From Rhodanobacter_A agri (lineage in GTDB: Bacteria; Pseudomonadota; Gammaproteobacteria; Xanthomonadales; Rhodanobacteraceae): a DNA stretch of 64,000 bases. The DNA lies in the NCBI RefSeq assembly GCF_044904705.1, contig NZ_JADIKL010000005.1, positions 62,001 to 126,000 on the forward strand. The letters run 5' to 3'. Below the pieces are notes generated by a model that was not told the origin of the DNA, did not search any database, and worked only from the letters and a program-made list of their open reading frames with translations. This document shows positions 63,144 through 64,000 of the stretch, one piece after another. Within the stretch, counting starts at the first letter, position 1; every line of letters starts with the position of its first letter. The position numbers were made by a program, and so were the translations under genes.

Positions 63144-63832
63144 AACGGGAGCGTTGGCGCGGATCGCGCGCGCCGGCCGGAATTTCCGGCATGGATTTGC
63201 GATCGGGGTCGCGGTTTGTTGCGAGTGCCACGGGCAGCGGCGAGGCGCGGCCCACCCCGGTTTGACATGTGCATTCCCGGGAGGCGCGACGCGCCCCGAA
63301 CGCGTGCCGCAGGCGTCGGACCAGTGGTGGCGCAGTGAGTCAGCCAATGACAAAAATTGCCAGCAAGAGGCCGGTGTCGGGGCTGCGGCGGATGCATCCG
63401 CCGCGGCATCCGGCGTGAGGTTCGGAGGTCGAACCATCTCAAGATTTTTACGCGCCGGATCCAGCGCTGGCGCGCAACAGCGGGGCGCGATGACGATGGG
63501 GATCATCCGGGTTTTGCTGCATGAAGCATGCGCGATTCGCTGCATTTTGCGCGCAGTCGAGCGTGCAATGAGGTGTACGGTTTCTAAACGCGATTGTCGC
63601 AAGTGATGTATTTTTCACGCCATATGTGGCATTTCTTTCTTCCCCCTCCAGCGGCTGATTTCCGCCGCGGCTATTAAACGATCAGATTCAGTTGACCACC
63701 CCCCGATAAGCGAATTCGCTATTCGGTGCATGGATCGTGTGGTCGAAAATCCGGATTCGCAGAATTGCGCGTGCCGCTGGTTGGCGGCTGCAGATGTGGC
63801 CGGCAGATTGCATCCACGAGGACCTTTTGATC
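63144..63832. other. Long non-coding leader before the export lipoprotein gene
   Basis: Nearly 700 bases with no supported gene. GC content drops toward the 3' end. Palindromes are GCCGGAA-T-TTCCGGC (63176-63190), GCCA-TATG-TGGC (63618-63629) and AGCGAATTCGCT (63709-63720). A TTGACC box at 63692 lies just before the last palindrome but lacks a convincing -10. It probably holds the promoter and regulator sites of the polysaccharide operon. Confidence 0.45.
63709..63720 (+). promoter_or_regulatory. Perfect palindrome before the export gene
   Basis: AGCGAATTCGCT is a 12-base perfect palindrome about 110 bases before the lipoprotein start and 11 bases after a TTGACC box. It is a candidate operator for the polysaccharide operon. 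Confidence 0.3.
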
Positions 63833-64000
63833 ATGAAAAAGACTTGCGCCTTTGTTGTTCTTGGATCGGTGCTGCTTGTCAGCGGCTGCGTATGGGCGCC
63901 TGGGCAGGAAATGTCCGAAAAAGGCCTGGTTCGCGGCACGCCATCGGATAACAGCCAAGTCCAATTGGTGACGATTACCCCGCAGTTATTGGCGGAAAAG
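63833..64000 (+). CDS. Wza-type polysaccharide export lipoprotein (3' end outside window)
   Basis: The first 56 codons of an outer-membrane lipoprotein. The signal MKKTCAFVVLGSVLLVSGCV has lipobox VSGC (Cys19), then WAPGQEMSEKG and VQLVTITPQLLAEK. This resembles the start of Wza and other polysaccharide biosynthesis/export proteins: lipobox, a Pro-Gly-x-x-Met element and a strand ending in TP-x-L before the export domain. GAGGA precedes ATG 63833. The gene probably heads a surface-polysaccharide operon running out of the window. The identification rests on a short piece and is tentative. Confidence 0.7.
   Translation, partial: MKKTCAFVVLGSVLLVSGCVWAPGQEMSEKGLVRGTPSDNSQVQLVTITPQLLAEK

Noticed and set aside
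62846..63442. 198-codon minus-strand frame over the polysaccharide leader
   Set aside because: Arg/Pro/His-rich composition, no homology recognised, no ribosome site, and the 40-codon ORF with its promoter lies in another frame of the same strand.

Overview
The window is about 64 kb of GC-rich, densely packed bacterial chromosome. Gene content and order point to a gammaproteobacterium of the order Xanthomonadales, most likely Rhodanobacteraceae (Dyella, Rhodanobacter, Luteibacter or Frateuria type). The signs are a PilZ protein of the Xanthomonas type after holB, pabB next to pabC inside the fab/tmk/holB cluster, a KDO kinase with a GT9 heptosyltransferase, a DUF6165 protein, and a complete nuoA-N operon followed by initiator tRNA. 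The family assignment rests on my recognition of these features, not on a database search.

Layout: (1) 1-3.7 kb: the 5' part of alanine dehydrogenase, a divergent Lrp-type regulator and a secreted CocE-type hydrolase. (2) 3.8-7.1 kb: a copper-type module with a MerR regulator, a P1B ATPase and a 43-residue membrane peptide whose ribosome binding site lies inside a hairpin. (3) 7.3-12.0 kb: folC, a SPOR protein, cvpA and purF. (4) 12-18 kb: VOC and DUF455 proteins, a secreted DUF3887-like protein, tRNA-Pro, hisS, an unusually long ammonia-lyase and DUF6165. (5) 18-20.7 kb: lipopolysaccharide-core genes and a metallo-beta-lactamase-fold hydrolase. (6) 20.8-24.5 kb: tRNA-Ser, SRP RNA, dnaX, ybaB, recR, a four-copy 63-bp hairpin repeat and a HIT protein. 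(7) 24.5-31.3 kb, minus strand: Slp lipoprotein, TgpA-type transglutaminase, DUF58, MoxR, a GYF_2-RDD-pilin fusion, Maf and a small membrane protein. (8) 31.5-45.7 kb: yceD-rpmF-fabHD, a five-gene ArsR-led cassette, then fabG-acpP-fabF-pabBC-mltG-tmk-holB, a PIG-L deacetylase and pilZ. (9) 46-60.6 kb: the 14 nuo genes. (10) 60.7-64 kb: tRNA-fMet followed by the edge of a surface-polysaccharide locus: formyltransferase, polysaccharide deacetylase, a 40-residue membrane peptide behind a sigma-54-like promoter, and the start of a Wza-type export lipoprotein.

Most of the window is housekeeping: fatty acid synthesis, folate and p-aminobenzoate, purines, DNA polymerase III clamp loader, respiratory complex I and translation RNAs. 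Genes are often coupled by ATGA overlaps. The less ordinary parts are the two tiny membrane peptides with specific control signals, the pilin fusion, the 63-bp repeat, the long ammonia-lyase, the cassette inside the fab operon and the break after tRNA-fMet, where rimP-nusA-infB would be expected in related genomes.
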